Shown: in pieces, positions 19,803 to 29,746 of the stretch
Layout: each line of letters begins with the position of its first letter
Position numbering within the stretch: position 1 is the stretch's first letter
Origin: Metabacillus arenae
Lineage (GTDB): Bacteria; Bacillota; Bacilli; Bacillales; Bacillaceae
NCBI RefSeq assembly: GCF_014773385.1
Contig: NZ_JACXAI010000003.1
Location: 62,001-126,000 of the forward strand
DNA length: 64,000 nt
Direction of reading: 5' to 3'
Notes under the pieces: model-generated
What the model was told of the DNA's origin: nothing
Seen by the model: the letters and a program-made list of their open reading frames with translations, nothing else
Databases searched by the model: none
Position numbers and translations under genes: made by a program

Positions 19803-19976
19803 ATGAATATACGTGAAGGCTTAATTCCAACTACATTAGGTACAGCTGTTACCGCAACAGGCTATGCCTTAAAACAAAAACGCCGTTCTAATAAAATGGT
19901 GGCAAATACACTATTTGGTTTTGGTTTAGCTCATGTAGTATTAGGTGCTATTGACCTCGTTCAACATCGTCGTTAA
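19803..19976 (+). CDS. Small conserved-looking membrane protein, unknown
   Basis: 57 residues: MNIREGLIPTTLGTAVTATG, a central basic turn (KQKRRSNKM), then a second apolar segment ending in QHRR. This looks like a helical hairpin with two short membrane segments. GTGGAGGG at 19787-19794 and ATG 19803 are well spaced, and a strong terminator follows. I have an impression of similar small proteins next to lexA in other Bacillus but cannot name a function. Confidence 0.65.
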   Translation: MNIREGLIPTTLGTAVTATGYALKQKRRSNKMVANTLFGFGLAHVVLGAIDLVQHRR

Positions 19977-19982
19977 TTCCCG

Positions 19983-20013
19983 GGAGAGCAATTAAATATG
20001 CTCTCCTTTTTTT
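19983..20013 (+). terminator. Intrinsic terminator
   Basis: GGAGAGCA (19983-19990), loop ATTAAATA and TGCTCTCC (19999-20006) are followed by seven T. Confidence 0.93.
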
Positions 20014-20381
20014 CTTGTCCTAAATGTGGGTTTTACTGTGTGGGATTAAAAATGCAGATATGGTGTTAGGACTTTTGTTTTTTTAATGACCATGAAGTCG
20101 ACTCTGTTTTTATTTTAAATTTTTGGGAATATACTCAAGGCGTATGTCCTTTGGATTCAGGATGAGTGTGAAATAATTTCAACAACTTTCCTGAAAAACT
20201 ATTGTAGAATTATTGCAGAGAAATTTATCCCCAAATTGGCTGCAGATTTTACTTATTATCTTTCCTCAGAGAAAAGTTAAAGGGCTCGTCAATCGGCGAA
20301 AAGCATAAGACGAGCTAACAAAATGGTTATTCTATTACCTATTGACTGAGTGATGGAATTATTAATGCAATAAATTAATAA
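20014..20381. other. Intergenic region between convergent genes
   Basis: No gene supported. Contains a hairpin GCTCGTC (20284-20290) / GACGAGC (20309-20315) whose loop includes GGCGAAAAGCATAA, faintly like the core of the dispersed repeats. Otherwise nothing seen. Confidence 0.35.
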
Positions 20382-20411
20382 CGCTGCAAGCACACTATAG
20401 TGAATGCAGCG
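20382..20411 (-). terminator. Intrinsic terminator of lexA
   Basis: On the minus strand CGCTGCATTCAC, a short loop and GTGTGCTTGCAGCG are followed by TTATTAATTTATT. Confidence 0.75.
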
Positions 20412-20417
20412 AAGCCT

Positions 20418-21041
20418 TTAATGAATCGTACGATAAACACCAATTACTTTCCCTAATATACTTACATTCCGCAAAATAATCGGTTCCATTGTTGAGTTTT
20501 CCGGTTGAAGACGGATATAATCTTTTTCTTTGAAAAAACGTTTTACTGTTGCTTCATCCTCTTCAGTCATAGCAACAACGATATCTCCATTATTTGCGGT
20601 CTTTTGTTGTCTGACAATCACATAATCCCGGTCAAGAATGCCTGCCTCAATCATACTGTCACCCATAATTTCTAACATAAAAACAGGGTCGTCCATTGGA
20701 GCTAGACGGTCAGGTAAAGGAAAATACTCTTCAATATTCTCCACGGCAGTGATAGGCAAACCAGCAGTTACTTTCCCGATAACCGGCACATTTACCACGC
20801 TGCTGCGAGGAATGTGTGCTGCTTCCTCTTCTTCCAGTATTTCAATGGCTCTTGGTTTAGTTGGATCTCGGCGAATTAAACCCTTGCTTTCGAGTCTGGC
20901 AAGGTGGCCATGAACTGTAGAGCTTGACGCCAGCCCTACTGCCTCGCCAATTTCTCGAACGGAAGGAGGGTAGCCCTTCTTTCTTACTTCTTCTTTTATA
21001 TAGCTTAAAATATCTTGTTGCCGTTTCGATAGTTTTGTCAT
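20418..21041 (-). CDS. lexA: SOS repressor LexA
   Basis: Repressor of 207 residues. The N-terminal winged helix-turn-helix contains [20 protein letters not shown]. The C-terminal S24 autoprotease domain has cleavage site A93-G94 (VTAGLP), nucleophile S129 in MGDSMIEAG and lysine K167 in DEATVKRFF. RecA* stimulates self-cleavage after DNA damage. It is divergent from yneA, with shared SOS boxes between them. Confidence 0.98.
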   Translation of the reverse strand: MTKLSKRQQDILSYIKEEVRKKGYPPSVREIGEAVGLASSSTVHGHLARLESKGLIRRDPTKPRAIEILEEEEAAHIPRSSVVNVPVIGKVTAGLPITAVENIEEYFPLPDRLAPMDDPVFMLEIMGDSMIEAGILDRDYVIVRQQKTANNGDIVVAMTEEDEATVKRFFKEKDYIRLQPENSTMEPIILRNVSILGKVIGVYRTIH

Positions 21042-21098
21042 TTTTTACACCTCGGAACGCTAATTTATGTCGATTATAGCATGATTTTCCTAAATATA

Positions 21099-21180
21099 CA
21101 AACATAAGTTCGTGAAAATAGTTGACAGAAACATCTGTTCGCATTTATAATTTGGAATATCAAATACGAACAAACATTCT
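21099..21180. promoter_or_regulatory. SOS (LexA) boxes between lexA and yneA
   Basis: Three matches to CGAACrnryGTTCG were read: CAAACATAAGTTCG (21099-21112), GAAACATCTGTTCG (21128-21141) and CGAACAAACATTCT (21167-21180). The middle one lies in the spacer of the yneA promoter and the first faces lexA. This agrees with shared LexA control of lexA and the yneA operon in B. subtilis. Confidence 0.82.
21122..21151 (+). promoter_or_regulatory. Sigma-A promoter of yneA
   Basis: TTGACA (21122-21127), 18 nt, TATAAT (21146-21151). The middle SOS box occupies the spacer, so bound LexA would exclude RNA polymerase. Confidence 0.85.
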
Positions 21181-21196
21181 ACAGGGGTGAATTTTG

Positions 21197-21508
21197 TTGA
21201 AAAAAGATTCTTTGTACTTTATTGCTACTTTTATTGGGTTAATGATGATAGCAGTTTTTGTTTTATCTGTTACAGGGGAACAAGAAAACTTAGACCATTA
21301 TGTTAAAATAGAAATTCATGAAGGGGATACCCTTTGGGATATAGCAGAAACATACGAAGAGAATCACAATCTCCCTAAACAGGAATTTGTAAAATGGGTT
21401 CATACAAAAAATCAGTTAAATCTTGCTGAAATTAAAGCAGGGGATACGATTGTAATTCCTGTAGAAAAATCCCAAGATCAATGGCGAAATATTGCAAGTG
21501 AAGAATAG
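21197..21508 (+). CDS. yneA: SOS cell-division inhibitor YneA
   Basis: Protein of about 103 residues with one N-terminal membrane segment (about 7-25, IATFIGLMMIAVFVLSV) and an extracellular LysM domain (about 35-93: HEGDTLWDIAETY, AGDTIVIP). YneA delays septation while DNA is repaired and is normally short-lived. Two adjacent TTG codons (21194 and 21197) can serve as start; 21197 has the better spacing from AGGGGTG. It heads the yneA-yneB(-ynzC) SOS operon. Confidence 0.92.
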   Translation: MKKDSLYFIATFIGLMMIAVFVLSVTGEQENLDHYVKIEIHEGDTLWDIAETYEENHNLPKQEFVKWVHTKNQLNLAEIKAGDTIVIPVEKSQDQWRNIASEE

Positions 21509-21522
21509 GTGAGTGACAGTGA

Positions 21523-22173
<651 letters not shown>

Positions 22174-22340
22174 AAAGAGACCTCCATTAACATAGAAGTG
22201 AGGTTTACTAAAGGTAGGAAATGATAAATCCCTGAAAATGTTAAAAATAATAGTTTTTAACTCTGCAATACAGAATAGTTGTATTTTATGAGATTCTTTT
22301 GTACCATGGTTTTGAAACCACAATAAGGAGTCAAATATTC

Positions 22341-22571
22341 ATGTTGTCTAAAGATAAAATTGCACGTATCAACCAATTATCAAAAAAATCTAAAACGGTT
22401 GGTTTGTCAAATATTGAAAGTAAAGAGCAGCAGCAATTAAGAGAAGAATACCTCAAATCTTTTAGAAAATCTATGAAGAAGACATTAAAAAATGTAAAAG
22501 TTGTCGATCCAGAAGGTAACGATGTAACTCCAAATAAATTAAAACAAGAACAAAACAAAAATTTCCACTAA
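22341..22571 (+). CDS. ynzC: DUF896 family protein YnzC
   Basis: Helical protein of 76 residues: MLSKDKIARINQLSKKSKTV, then ESKEQQQLREEYLKSFR and a polar tail with DPEGNDVTPNKL. This is the DUF896/YnzC pattern and length. ATG 22341 is chosen over an upstream frame extension to 22299 because AAGGAG lies 10 nt before it. It sits 167 nt after yneB, beyond a weak hairpin, so it may have its own promoter as well. Function is unknown; it is SOS-linked by position. Confidence 0.9.
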   Translation: MLSKDKIARINQLSKKSKTVGLSNIESKEQQQLREEYLKSFRKSMKKTLKNVKVVDPEGNDVTPNKLKQEQNKNFH

Positions 22572-22573
22572 TG

Positions 22574-22606
22574 AAGGAATACACCAAAATGGGATGTATT
22601 CCTTTT
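22574..22606 (+). terminator. Intrinsic terminator of ynzC
   Basis: AAGGAATACA and TGTATTCCTT flank a short loop, followed by TTCGG rather than a long T-run. Confidence 0.65.
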
Positions 22607-22724
22607 CGGTTTGACACCTATCTATGAAAAAGATGAAAATTTTTTTTATTAGAAAGGTTGTGATTTTTTTTATTGAAAGCTATTATTAAAAAATAACAAT
22701 TGCTAAACTGAAAGGATGGTTATT

Positions 22725-24731
22725 TTGACACAATCTATCGAAACATTATCAATTGCAACGATCAGAACCTTATCTATCGATGCAATTGAAAAAGCAAATT
22801 CGGGGCATCCGGGAATGCCAATGGGTGCCGCACCGATGGCGTATACACTTTGGACAAGATTTATGAATCATAACCCATCTAATCCTGATTGGTTTAACAG
22901 AGACCGCTTCGTATTATCAGCTGGTCATGGATCAATGCTGTTATATAGCCTTTTACACTTGAGCGGGTATGATGTAACAATTGATGATTTGAAATCTTTC
23001 AGGCAGTGGGGAAGCAAAACTCCTGGTCATCCTGAGTATGGGCATACAGCTGGTGTTGATGCAACAACCGGTCCGCTTGGTCAAGGTATTGCAATGGCAG
23101 TTGGAATGGCTATGGCTGAAAGACATTTAGCTGAAACATACAATAAAGAAACATATAACTTGATTGATCATTATACATATGGCATTTGCGGTGATGGTGA
23201 TCTAATGGAAGGTATTTCATCTGAAGCAGCATCTCTAGCTGGACACTTAAAACTGGGCCGTTTGGTTGTTCTTTATGATTCAAATGATATTTCACTTGAC
23301 GGAGATTTGGACCGCTCGTTTTCTGAGAATGTTGAGCAGCGATTTGAGGCCTATGGTTGGCAAGTTATTCGTGTAGAAGACGGTAATAACTTGGAAGAGA
23401 TTGCAAACGCAATTAAGGCAGCTAAAGAAAATACTGACCAACCAACATTAATTGAAGTAAAAACGACAATTGGATTCGGTTCTCCAAATCGTGCAGGAAC
23501 ATCAGGTGTTCATGGTGCCCCGCTTGGCAGCGAAGAGAGCAAGTTAACAAAGGAAGCTTATGCTTGGACCTTTGAACAAGACTTCCACGTACCAGAAGAA
23601 GTTTCAGCTCATTTTAACGAAGTGGTAAAAGAAGCTGGAATGAAAAAAGAAGAAGAATGGAATAAGCTTTTTGCAGATTATGAAAAAGAATATCCAGTTC
23701 TAGCGAAAGACTTAAAATCAGCAATTCAAGGAGAGCTTCCAGAAGGCTGGGATCAAGATATTCCAACGTATGAAGAAGGCAAGAGTCTTGCATCTCGTGC
23801 ATCTTCTGGTGAGGTATTGAACGCTATTGCTAAGAATACGCCGTTTTTCTTTGGAGGATCTGCAGACTTAGCAGGTTCTAATAAGACTACGATTAAGAAT
23901 GTGGAAGATTTTACTGCTGCAGATTACAGTGGACGGAATATTTGGTTTGGAGTTCGTGAATTTGGAATGGGAGCTGCATTAAACGGAATGGCTCTTCATG
24001 GCGGTTTAAGAGTATTCGGAGGAACATTCTTTGTGTTCTCGGATTACTTAAGACCTGCAATTCGCTTAGCTGCCATAATGAAACTGCCTGTTACCTACGT
24101 TTTTACCCATGATAGTATTGCTGTAGGTGAAGATGGACCAACACATGAACCAATTGAGCAGCTTCCTTCTTTAAGAGCGATTCCAAACCTATCAGTTATT
24201 CGTCCTGCTGATGGAAATGAAACTGCTGCAGCATGGAGATTAGCTTTACAATCAACTTCAACTCCTACAGCGTTAGTTTTAACTAGACAAAACCTCCCGA
24301 CACTTAAGCACTCTGCTGAACTAGCACAAACAGGTGTAGAAAAGGGAGCATATGTTGTGTCTCCTGCTCAAAAAGAAACAGCTGATGCCTTGCTAATAGC
24401 AACAGGTTCAGAAGTTGGACTTGCTGTTGAAGCACAACAAACATTATTAAATGAAGGAATTGATGTCTCTGTAGTAAGTGTGCCTTCATGGGATCGATTC
24501 GAGTCTCAATCAGATGACTATAAGGAATCTGTTCTGCCAACATCCGTGAAAAAACGTTTAGCCATTGAAATGGCTGCTCCACTTGGTTGGGAAAGGTATA
24601 CTGGCACAGAGGGAGAAATTTTAGCGATTAATACCTTTGGCGCTTCTGCCCCAGGTGAAACGATCTTAAAAGAATATGGTTTCTCAGTAGAAAATGTAAT
24701 AGGACGTGTCAAAGCATTATTGAATAAATAA
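22725..24731 (+). CDS. tkt: Transketolase
   Basis: ThDP enzyme of the pentose phosphate pathway, 668 residues (B. subtilis Tkt 667). It transfers two-carbon units between sugar phosphates. Visible features are the N-terminal [20 protein letters not shown], the ThDP/Mg motif [29 protein letters not shown], and the pyrimidine-domain [23 protein letters not shown] 22725 is preferred: AAAGGATGG is 5 nt upstream and the length fits, whereas ATG 22716 lies inside the RBS. Confidence 0.96.
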   Translation: MTQSIETLSIATIRTLSIDAIEKANSGHPGMPMGAAPMAYTLWTRFMNHNPSNPDWFNRDRFVLSAGHGSMLLYSLLHLSGYDVTIDDLKSFRQWGSKTPGHPEYGHTAGVDATTGPLGQGIAMAVGMAMAERHLAETYNKETYNLIDHYTYGICGDGDLMEGISSEAASLAGHLKLGRLVVLYDSNDISLDGDLDRSFSENVEQRFEAYGWQVIRVEDGNNLEEIANAIKAAKENTDQPTLIEVKTTIGFGSPNRAGTSGVHGAPLGSEESKLTKEAYAWTFEQDFHVPEEVSAHFNEVVKEAGMKKEEEWNKLFADYEKEYPVLAKDLKSAIQGELPEGWDQDIPTYEEGKSLASRASSGEVLNAIAKNTPFFFGGSADLAGSNKTTIKNVEDFTAADYSGRNIWFGVREFGMGAALNGMALHGGLRVFGGTFFVFSDYLRPAIRLAAIMKLPVTYVFTHDSIAVGEDGPTHEPIEQLPSLRAIPNLSVIRPADGNETAAAWRLALQSTSTPTALVLTRQNLPTLKHSAELAQTGVEKGAYVVSPAQKETADALLIATGSEVGLAVEAQQTLLNEGIDVSVVSVPSWDRFESQSDDYKESVLPTSVKKRLAIEMAAPLGWERYTGTEGEILAINTFGASAPGETILKEYGFSVENVIGRVKALLNK

Positions 24732-24739
24732 TCCTAACA

Positions 24740-24770
24740 GTGCAGCGAATTAAGTTCGCTGCATTGTTTT
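24740..24770 (+). terminator. Intrinsic terminator of tkt
   Basis: GTGCAGCGAA, loop TTAAG and TTCGCTGCAT are followed by TGTTTTCG. Confidence 0.8.
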
Positions 24771-24872
24771 CGTTTATTAAGTAAGATTTAGTATCGTTTT
24801 TCCGACTTGTCTATTTTAAAGCAGAAATGTTATTTCAATTCATTTATTTCAGTTTCACCCTCTTTCCTACAT

Positions 24873-24951
24873 TCGTCTAATAATTTTCGACAAAATTAGT
24901 GTCACATTTTTCCGCTATCAGACAGAAATCGTTCCAACCTTCCGTTATAAT
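24873..24951 (+). promoter_or_regulatory. Spo0A boxes and -10 region of sirA
   Basis: TTTTCGACAAAA at 24884-24895 is the complement of a perfect 0A box (TGTCGAA core). TTCGTCT at about 24872-24878 is a one-mismatch copy. A TATAAT at 24946-24951 has no good -35, as expected for a Spo0A-activated sigma-A promoter. sirA is a known Spo0A-activated gene. Confidence 0.7.
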
Positions 24952-25018
24952 ATTCGATATTAATAACAGAACCTAATCTTTATTGATAGGGTAACGGATG
25001 GAGCAAGGGGGAAGAGGG

Positions 25019-25465
25019 TTGAGACATTATTCTATTTATTTAATTGAGGAAGAATTTGCAAGTCATTATTTTGGGCGTGAATCAAAAATATTTCATCTTT
25101 TCCAAGAGTATCATTGGACAAGCACCAACAATAAACAGTATGAGACAATTACAAAACAGATTGAGTATATAACAAAATCTATTCCAGTCTTTTATATACA
25201 TCATCTTGTAGGTATGTTTTTGCAGTCACGTAAAGGATATCAGAGAGTGGAGCAGGTTCATAAAATTGTGCTGGATAATAATAGAGGGAATGCTACTTTA
25301 ATTGTAAAAGAACGGTACTTAGAGTTAACCTCTGACGGCCAGGTGGAAGCCGAAACAATTTTTTTTGAGATTTTAAGGAAATTTGATCCGTGTTTTTTAG
25401 CTATGGATTTTCATGCAGAAAGATATGGATGGTTAAATCCGATAAAGGAAAGAAATTTTGTCTAA
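25019..25465 (+). CDS. sirA: Sporulation inhibitor of replication SirA
   Basis: Protein of 148 residues, exactly the B. subtilis length. It binds DnaA domain I early in sporulation and blocks new rounds of replication. Close similarity is seen in EEFASHYFGRES, the QEYHWTS segment and the C-terminal CFLAMDFHAERYGWLNP. TTG 25019 follows AGGGGGAAGAGGG; the upstream ATG 24998 lacks an RBS and adds residues not found in the family. A Spo0A box lies upstream. Confidence 0.95.
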   Translation: MRHYSIYLIEEEFASHYFGRESKIFHLFQEYHWTSTNNKQYETITKQIEYITKSIPVFYIHHLVGMFLQSRKGYQRVEQVHKIVLDNNRGNATLIVKERYLELTSDGQVEAETIFFEILRKFDPCFLAMDFHAERYGWLNPIKERNFV

Positions 25466-25550
25466 ATAGGCAGAAATTATGGAGTAAATGTTGTATAATA
25501 ACCTTTGGTTTAGTACACTGTAAAATAGACAACTTGAAGGAGGAAGAACT

Positions 25551-25769
25551 ATGGATTTATGGGTTGTTATTCTAGTTGGAGTTCTTGCGTTAATCGCAGG
25601 AGTCGCTCTAGGATTTTTCATCGCTCGTAAATATATGATGACATACTTAAAGAAAAACCCACCAATTAACGAACAAATGCTGCGGATGATGATGATGCAA
25701 ATGGGAATGAAACCATCTCAAAAGAAAATAAATCAAATGATGAAGGCAATGAATAATCAAATGAAATAG
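25551..25769 (+). CDS. yneF: UPF0154 membrane protein YneF
   Basis: Protein of 72 residues with one N-terminal membrane segment (about 4-26), then a basic helix rich in Met ([20 protein letters not shown]). This is the UPF0154/YneF family. AAGGAGG precedes ATG 25551. Function is unknown. The position after sirA matches B. subtilis. Confidence 0.93.
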   Translation: MDLWVVILVGVLALIAGVALGFFIARKYMMTYLKKNPPINEQMLRMMMMQMGMKPSQKKINQMMKAMNNQMK

Positions 25770-26280
25770 TGTATCCTTATGAGACATAAGGGTTTATCAT
25801 TATATTAAAAAGGAATTTTAAGGTGAATTATTCAACCTATACAAGGTCAAAGGGTGAATCCTTCATCCTAAATTTCTTTTTTGATGCCTAATCTTTCATT
25901 TTCTAATCCAAAACCACTTTTCCTATTGGAAACTAACCAAAGGAAGGTGGTTTTTATGTTTTTAGAGAATATTTTATGGAGAATGTCTTTATCATTCGAG
26001 GATTGTTATATGTAACATAAGGGAAACATCAATTCTTGAGATTGAGCAGGGTAATAAAGGGAGTCCTCTTTATCAATTTTTCATTCAGCCTTATATGCTA
26101 TAGGAACTGTCTTAGGAGGGGAATGGCACGTCTTCTTCTTTTTCAAGTCAACTACAGTTCGGCCTTAGCAGGAAGAACTCCCACGTCATTTGACACGGGA
26201 GAGAAAACAAAATGTGGTTTTTGTGTATGTGCAGTTGAGCCTGGGATATGAAGGCCTAGCCATGAAAAGCATCTATTTAT
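25770..26280. other. Intergenic region with one clear hairpin
   Basis: CCTTATG/CATAAGG just after yneF may terminate it. A longer hairpin lies at 25909-25956. The rest shows no gene with an RBS; open frames at 26036 and 26190 lack start signals. Confidence 0.4.
25909..25956 (+). terminator. Hairpin with T-run
   Basis: AAAACCACTTTTCC and AGGAAGGTGGTTTTT pair around a 16-nt loop, giving a terminator-like structure about 140 nt after yneF. Confidence 0.6.
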
Positions 26281-26655
26281 CTATATCTTCTTCTCTCTTC
26301 TGGCAATATAAAAAGAGATTGCTACAGCTGTTGCTAATAAAAGTGAATAAATGCTTCTTCCTCCAATTAAAAGCGTTAGGACAATTCCTAGTAATCCAAA
26401 TGATATCAAACCTGTAATAAATCCTCTGTTTCTTATAAAAACTCTGTAAAGTAATTCTCCGATTAGACAACAAGGAAGTAAATATATCCATCCAGAAAGA
26501 ATAACTGTTGGTAGTAGTTCTCTTATAAAACCTAAAAAAGAATCTATAAAGACACTAGAAAAGCCTGCTTGAAGAGGAACTACAATACAGTTATTTATAA
26601 AAATAAAAATGATGGCAACTAGATAAGTCGTTAAAAATCCTAATCCGAATTTCAT
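26281..26655 (-). CDS. Integral membrane protein, unknown function
   Basis: The product has 124 residues with about four hydrophobic segments (roughly 4-22, 47-70, 78-97 and 98-117) and a basic end REKKI. GGAG lies 9 nt before the ATG on the minus strand. Two adjacent Cys (YLLPCCLIGE) fall in the second segment. Not recognised. It interrupts the yneF-ynzD order of B. subtilis. Confidence 0.5.
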   Translation of the reverse strand: MKFGLGFLTTYLVAIIFIFINNCIVVPLQAGFSSVFIDSFLGFIRELLPTVILSGWIYLLPCCLIGELLYRVFIRNRGFITGLISFGLLGIVLTLLIGGRSIYSLLLATAVAISFYIARREKKI

Positions 26656-27243
26656 AAATTAGATCTCCGTCACATAAGAAAATTTTTTAGGCTGCTTTTT
26701 GAACTCCATCTCTTAAATCTCCTATCCCATCTTACACATTCCTATCTTTCTGTTCGTTGACGATACAGCCTAACAAACTAGCATCTCCAGAAATATCTTT
26801 TTAGAAACATTCTAATTAGCTTTATCAACTATTACAAATGGCCTTAATGAGTAATTGCCAGGAGAAAAGGCTTTATTAAACAAGCATGAGAATACTATTA
26901 ACATTGTTCTAGGAGACATAACTGTTTCAACCTTAAAAATATTTACTGGAAGTTATGGATAGAATTGAAGCGGTGTGCGAGAATGAGTAAGAATCCAGGC
27001 ACAGGCTATTAAAAAAGTAGTTTCAATGAAAGGTTATTCAATTTATTAAAGCATTTCTTTTAATGAATTATCAAGAAAAAAACATGACTGAATTTTTATT
27101 TTTATGAAATCACCTAAAGCACTACTTGGAAAGAATAATGAAAAGAATATATGCCTTATTGTTAGGATTAGCTATATTACTCATTAGGTTGGCTATGCGC
27201 TGGATCCTGAAAAATGCATCGTTAATATTTTATCGAACAGAGA
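26656..27243. other. Long gene-poor region
   Basis: About 590 nt with many stops in all frames. Scraps of coding-like sequence (for example near 27000-27060) lack starts and RBSs and may be decayed genes. No repeat of the two families was found here. Confidence 0.35.
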
Positions 27244-27281
27244 CTTTTCGATAAAATAATAGAGACACGCAAAAGCGTGTC
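27244..27281 (-). terminator. Intrinsic terminator of the Spo0E-like gene
   Basis: GACACGC (27264-27270), loop AAAA and GCGTGTC (27275-27281). On the minus strand it is followed by TCTATTATTTT. Confidence 0.8.
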
Positions 27282-27292
27282 AATGTATTTAG

Positions 27293-27463
27293 TCAATTCA
27301 TATTATTTCCCGGTTTAAATAATTTCTGATATTGGAGTAACAGGAGGTCAAGTTCTTGACTCTGTTTTAATGATAATGAAGAAGTCATCCCATTTTTTAG
27401 AGCGATTTCAATAAGTTCATTTCTTTTTTGTTCAATCTTAACTAGTAATTCCTGTTTAGACAC
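27293..27463 (-). CDS. ynzD: Spo0E-family aspartyl phosphatase (YnzD-like)
   Basis: Minus-strand frame of 56 codons that starts with GTG 27463 preceded by AAGGGG. The protein is a two-helix hairpin with the family hallmark SQELDLLLLQYQ in helix 2, the motif by which Spo0E-like phosphatases dephosphorylate Spo0A~P. B. subtilis has ynzD at the same chromosomal place between yneF and ccdA. It therefore opposes sporulation entry (inference from family). A strong terminator follows. Confidence 0.85.
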   Translation of the reverse strand: MSKQELLVKIEQKRNELIEIALKNGMTSSLSLKQSQELDLLLLQYQKLFKPGNNMN

Positions 27464-27661
27464 GCTTATTAACCCCTTCTATTTATAAATAGAGCAAGTA
27501 ATATACTTTCTATTATCTCTATTAATTATAAAAGATAAAATATAAAGTTGAATATTTTTGGAAGAGTTGTTAAAAAACTGACATAAAACTGTCATATGTA
27601 GAAATATATCTATGTTGTTATTATTTTGCTATTATAAGATGAAAGAGAGGAGTCGAGCGAA

Positions 27662-28369
27662 TTGGCTGATGTAAACATTTTCTTAGCATTCGGCGCTGGA
27701 TTTTTATCATTTATTTCTCCTTGTTGCTTACCATTATACCCAGCGTTTTTGTCATACATAACAGGAGTTTCGGTTGGAGAATTAAAATCAGAAAACGCCA
27801 TGCTGCAAAAAAGAAGCCTGCTCCATACATTGTTCTTTCTCGTAGGTTTTTCCATCATTTTTGTTGCTTTAGGTTTTAGCGCTTCTTTTATTGGTACATT
27901 TTTTATTGACTATCAGGATTTAATCAGGCAGATAGGGGCCATCTTAATCGTTTTCTTTGGTTTAGTCATATTAGGAGTTTTTAAACCTTCCTTTTTAATG
28001 AAAGAACATCGAATGGAATTTAAAAGCAGACCCTCAGGATTTATTGGTTCTATTATAATTGGAATGGCATTTGCTGGTGGGTGGACTCCATGTACCGGTC
28101 CTATATTAGCTGCTGTTATAAGTTTAGGGGCAACTAATCCTGACTCAGCTATTGTTTATATGATTGCCTATATTCTAGGGTTTGCGATTCCATTCTTTTG
28201 CTTATCTTTTTTTATTGGAAGACTTGGGTGGATCAAGAGACACAATGCAGTAATAATGAAAATTGGCGGAACCTTAATGATTGTCATGGGGATCATGTTA
28301 TTTTTTAACTGGATGACCTCCATTATTATTGTTCTTTCTGATATGTTTGGCGGATTTAGAGGGTTTTAG
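27662..28369 (+). CDS. ccdA: Cytochrome c biogenesis thiol-transporter CcdA
   Basis: DsbD-like membrane protein of 235 residues with six predicted helices. It carries reducing power from cytosolic thioredoxin across the membrane to apo-cytochrome c and spore-envelope proteins. Redox cysteines are seen in [11 protein letters not shown] (C21/C22) and in GGWTPCTGP (C144). The start is TTG 27662 after GAGAGGAG. In B. subtilis a response-regulator-like gene, yneI, separates ccdA and ccdC; it is absent here. Confidence 0.95.
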   Translation: MADVNIFLAFGAGFLSFISPCCLPLYPAFLSYITGVSVGELKSENAMLQKRSLLHTLFFLVGFSIIFVALGFSASFIGTFFIDYQDLIRQIGAILIVFFGLVILGVFKPSFLMKEHRMEFKSRPSGFIGSIIIGMAFAGGWTPCTGPILAAVISLGATNPDSAIVYMIAYILGFAIPFFCLSFFIGRLGWIKRHNAVIMKIGGTLMIVMGIMLFFNWMTSIIIVLSDMFGGFRGF

Positions 28370-28419
28370 ATGAGGTTATTATTTTTTTATTTAAATATGT
28401 TAAAAGGTGAAGAAATTAG

Positions 28420-28449
28420 CCATTTAGCTTTCTTGCTTAATGGTTTTTT
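28420..28449 (+). terminator. Possible terminator between ccdA and ccdC
   Basis: CCATTTAG and CTTAATGG (one mismatch) around an 8-nt loop are followed by TTTTTTC. It may attenuate read-through into ccdC. Confidence 0.5.
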
Positions 28450-28507
28450 CCAATGAAATAACGTATAATAAATCTTTGGTAATAACTTTGAAAAGGGATT
28501 GATATTT

Positions 28508-29008
28508 ATGGCACTTGATTCCCAGGCAGCTGTTATTTTATCAACTGTTATGGCAGTTATGATGGCAATCGCCGTTATGTTCATTAGAATAAAGGCTTCT
28601 GAAAAACCTGCTACTGCTAAAAAAATTATCTTGCCCCCTTTTTTTATGAGTACAGGAGCCTTAATGTTTTTGCATCCGATGTTTCAAGTTACTTTTCTAG
28701 AAGTAGTAGAAGCCTTTTCAGTAGGTTTACTATTTTCGATTTTGTTAATCAAAACATCAAAGTTTGAAATCCGTGGTAATCATATCTATTTAAAGCGGTC
28801 CAAAGCATTTGTATTTATATTAATTGGTTTACTGATTATCAGAATCATTTTAAAAACATATCTTAGCCAATCTATTGATATAGGAGAATTAGGCGGAATG
28901 TTTTGGATATTGGCTTTCGGTATGATCGTCCCTTGGAGAATTGCTATGTATATTTCGTATAGAAAGATGGAAGAAAAACTAGAACCCCCAAATATACATG
29001 CGACTTAA
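28508..29008 (+). CDS. ccdC: CcdC/YneJ membrane protein
   Basis: Protein of 166 residues with about four membrane segments. Conserved blocks are KKIILPPFFMSTGALMFLHP, KTSKFEIRG and FWILAFGMIVPWRIAMYIS, typical of CcdC. Gene order links it to CcdA, although in B. subtilis it is not strictly needed for cytochrome c. ATG 28508 is preferred: AAAGGG lies upstream and the TTG at 28499 is too close to it. Confidence 0.93.
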   Translation: MALDSQAAVILSTVMAVMMAIAVMFIRIKASEKPATAKKIILPPFFMSTGALMFLHPMFQVTFLEVVEAFSVGLLFSILLIKTSKFEIRGNHIYLKRSKAFVFILIGLLIIRIILKTYLSQSIDIGELGGMFWILAFGMIVPWRIAMYISYRKMEEKLEPPNIHAT

Positions 29009-29122
29009 TGAATATAAAGAAATCCGCAAACTCACCCTAGGGCAAGCATTAACGTGAGGAAGAGTCACCTTCTGTAATATTCTTATCAGGATTATTTACG
29101 AATTTGTTTCTGTTAACATAAA

Positions 29123-29171
29123 AAAGAGGTCTGTCCCTTATTGCGGTAGCAAAAGGAGCAGGCCTCTTTCA
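29123..29171. terminator. Hairpin between ccdC and yneK
   Basis: AAAGAGGTCTG and CAGGCCTCTTT pair with one G-T. The flanking A-rich and T-rich sequences could allow use from either side. Confidence 0.6.
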
Positions 29172-29317
29172 GTATATCTTTCCCCAGCTTTCAGGTAGAA
29201 ACAAACACAAATACCCTAGATGTCTGGCTGGTTCAAGGACTATTGTGATCATTCCGTAAAGCAACTGTTCCAGCCAACATTGGGGGTGGGCAACATCCAA
29301 TATAAAGAAGTTTTTCT

Positions 29318-29746
29318 TTATTGAAATAATGTATGATACCTAGAATAATCAATATTTTTTTCCTTGAGTCTCTTTTTTAAGAACTGATGGTCACGTTTAG
29401 GTGTTGCTAAAATATATCCTTTTATAACATGGTCGAGTGTAATCTCTGTAGCATTGTCCTCAAGTGCAAGTTCACCAATTTTACCGGCTATTTTTGCTTT
29501 AGCGACATCACGGAATAAGTCTGGTACAGGCGACACGAGTTCATTTAATAAGGATTTTCGTTCTTCTGTCCATAAATGCAGGGTTTGATTGATATAATAA
29601 TCCTGCCAATCCAATTCAGATTTACCGTCCTCTTTCGGCAGCCGCTTTAAAAACTTTCTAAACATAAAGAAGCCGCCAATGGCAAGCAGCACAACCATCG
29701 TCACAACCCAAAATAAGATAAACCATAAAAACCAGCCCTCTAACAT
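29318..29746 (-). CDS. yneK: YneK, DUF2621 family membrane protein
   Basis: The product has 142 residues: an N-terminal membrane anchor (about 3-28, WFLWFILFWVVTMVVLLAI) followed by a cytosolic helical domain with DWQDYYINQTLHLW and KAKIAGKIGELALE. This matches the DUF2621/YneK family and the expected position after ccdC. GGGGTG precedes the ATG. Function is unknown. Confidence 0.9.
   Translation of the reverse strand: MLEGWFLWFILFWVVTMVVLLAIGGFFMFRKFLKRLPKEDGKSELDWQDYYINQTLHLWTEERKSLLNELVSPVPDLFRDVAKAKIAGKIGELALEDNATEITLDHVIKGYILATPKRDHQFLKKRLKEKNIDYSRYHTLFQ

Noticed and set aside
25956-26016. Tiny frame (about 19 codons) behind AAGGAAGGTGG
   Set aside because: The apparent RBS is the 3' arm of a terminator hairpin, so it is probably fortuitous.
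27138-27254. 38-codon frame MKRIYALLLGLAILL with a membrane-like start
   Set aside because: The RBS is weak, and the frame ends inside the terminator of the convergent Spo0E-like gene. Left out as unsupported.
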